A stretch of DNA of 64,000 nt from Clostridia bacterium (GTDB taxonomy: Bacteria; Bacillota; Clostridia; Oscillospirales; Butyricicoccaceae), in contig JAFQUM010000004.1 of assembly GCA_017408485.1 (NCBI GenBank), positions 53,096 to 117,095 on the forward strand, written 5' to 3'. Below are positions 63,882-64,000 of this stretch, in pieces (the stretch's first letter is position 1; every line of letters starts with the position of its first letter). The notes below the pieces were generated by a model that made no database searches, was not told the origin of the DNA, and saw nothing but the letters and a program-made list of their open reading frames with translations. Position numbers and translations under genes: made by a program.

Positions 63882-64000
63882 TACTTTGCACTATTCTTTG
63901 CCGTGTTTATAGAGGAAATTAAAAGCTTTTTGACCTCAATGCATTGCTCAAGTATAGTCACATCATCCCAATATCCACTCTCAATTAGCAGTTCTAACCA
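63882..64000 (-). CDS. S23 / four-helix-bundle protein, C-terminal fragment (cut by window edge)
   Basis: The last 38 codons, ending at TAG (63884-63882, minus strand), read WLELLIESGYWDDVTILEQC and continue to KKLLISSINTAKN. The W-L-xx-L..SGY pattern, the Cys-x-E and the terminal TAK stretch match helix 3-4 of S23 proteins, including the one at 54348. The start lies beyond 64000. Confidence 0.8.

Overview
The window reads like a chromosomal segment of an anaerobic gut-type Clostridia (Firmicutes), most likely an uncultured member of the Oscillospirales/Ruminococcaceae. The grounds are: a clostridial full set of pyr genes with PyrK/PyrD and PyrI; a clostridial single-chain PurL; a split AICAR formyltransferase plus PurO-type IMP cyclohydrolase; ferredoxin-like and rubredoxin redox proteins; Gram-positive strong Shine-Dalgarno sites; SigA-type promoters. 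The genus is inference. No rRNA, tRNA, CRISPR array, prophage or recognisable transposase was seen.

Layout. 152-2831: phosphoglucomutase and an Fe-S aldo/keto reductase. 2831-3119: a 290-bp array of small hairpins. 3139-8038: DUF5058 membrane protein, partner membrane protein, M20 peptidase, then a PAP2-GDPD fusion. 8045-9251: three small XRE regulators and a divergent 55-aa protein. 9394-16319: purine permease, AEC transporter, SGNH hydrolase, orphan solute-binding lipoprotein, unknown lipoprotein, flavin reductase-rubredoxin. 16363-17202: a second XRE/55-aa module with clear operators. 17355-26161: pyrimidine operon pyrC-carB-pyrK-pyrD-pyrF-pyrE-pyrB-pyrI (carA absent). 26310-39920: peptidase, RuvX, a two-gene TauE/SafE exporter, MscS, two RlmD-like methyltransferases, TspO, 5-formyl-THF cyclo-ligase, VanZ, U32 peptidase, ABC exporter. 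40133-43748: HPrK-like kinase, PqqD, S26 peptidase, then a Wzz/BY-kinase/phosphatase exopolysaccharide control operon. 44982-58182 (minus): purine operon purE-purC-purF-purM-FNT-purN-purO-purH-purD-purL behind a ZTP riboswitch. 58286-63584: cation antiporter, YgjV, and two zinc-repeat/transglutaminase lipoproteins. The right edge cuts a second S23 four-helix-bundle gene.

The most unusual content is non-coding. (1) Arrays of short perfect hairpins, each with a different stem, are joined by a constant ATGAATT linker that flips to AATTCAT past the middle. One array pair (54190-54827) encloses an S23/four-helix-bundle gene and sits inside the purine operon; another (2831-3119) looks like the same element with the gene lost; smaller pieces lie at 26203, 56566 and 57932, and an analogous array with an ATATCG linker lies at 35908. 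This suggests an undescribed mobile or retro-like hairpin element with an S23 protein. (2) Five dispersed ~100-bp elements (8045, 16363, 36146, 44876, 54895) share a GTACACA-AGTACTGTCT-type core, have end stems whose two arms co-vary between copies, and all lie just after a stop codon in the same orientation relative to the gene, as expected of a structured 3'-UTR RNA. (3) Two XRE/55-aa-protein modules look like a small self-controlled regulatory or toxin-antitoxin-like system.

The nucleotide genes work together: the pyr operon makes UMP from bicarbonate, glutamine/ammonia and aspartate (CarA must be elsewhere); the pur operon goes from PRPP to IMP, is sensed through ZTP (a signal of 10-formyl-THF shortage), and carries a formate/nitrite-family channel that may link formate flux to the formyl-transfer steps. 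The purF product lacks the usual N-terminal catalytic cysteine. All assignments are from reading sequence motifs; no database search was possible.
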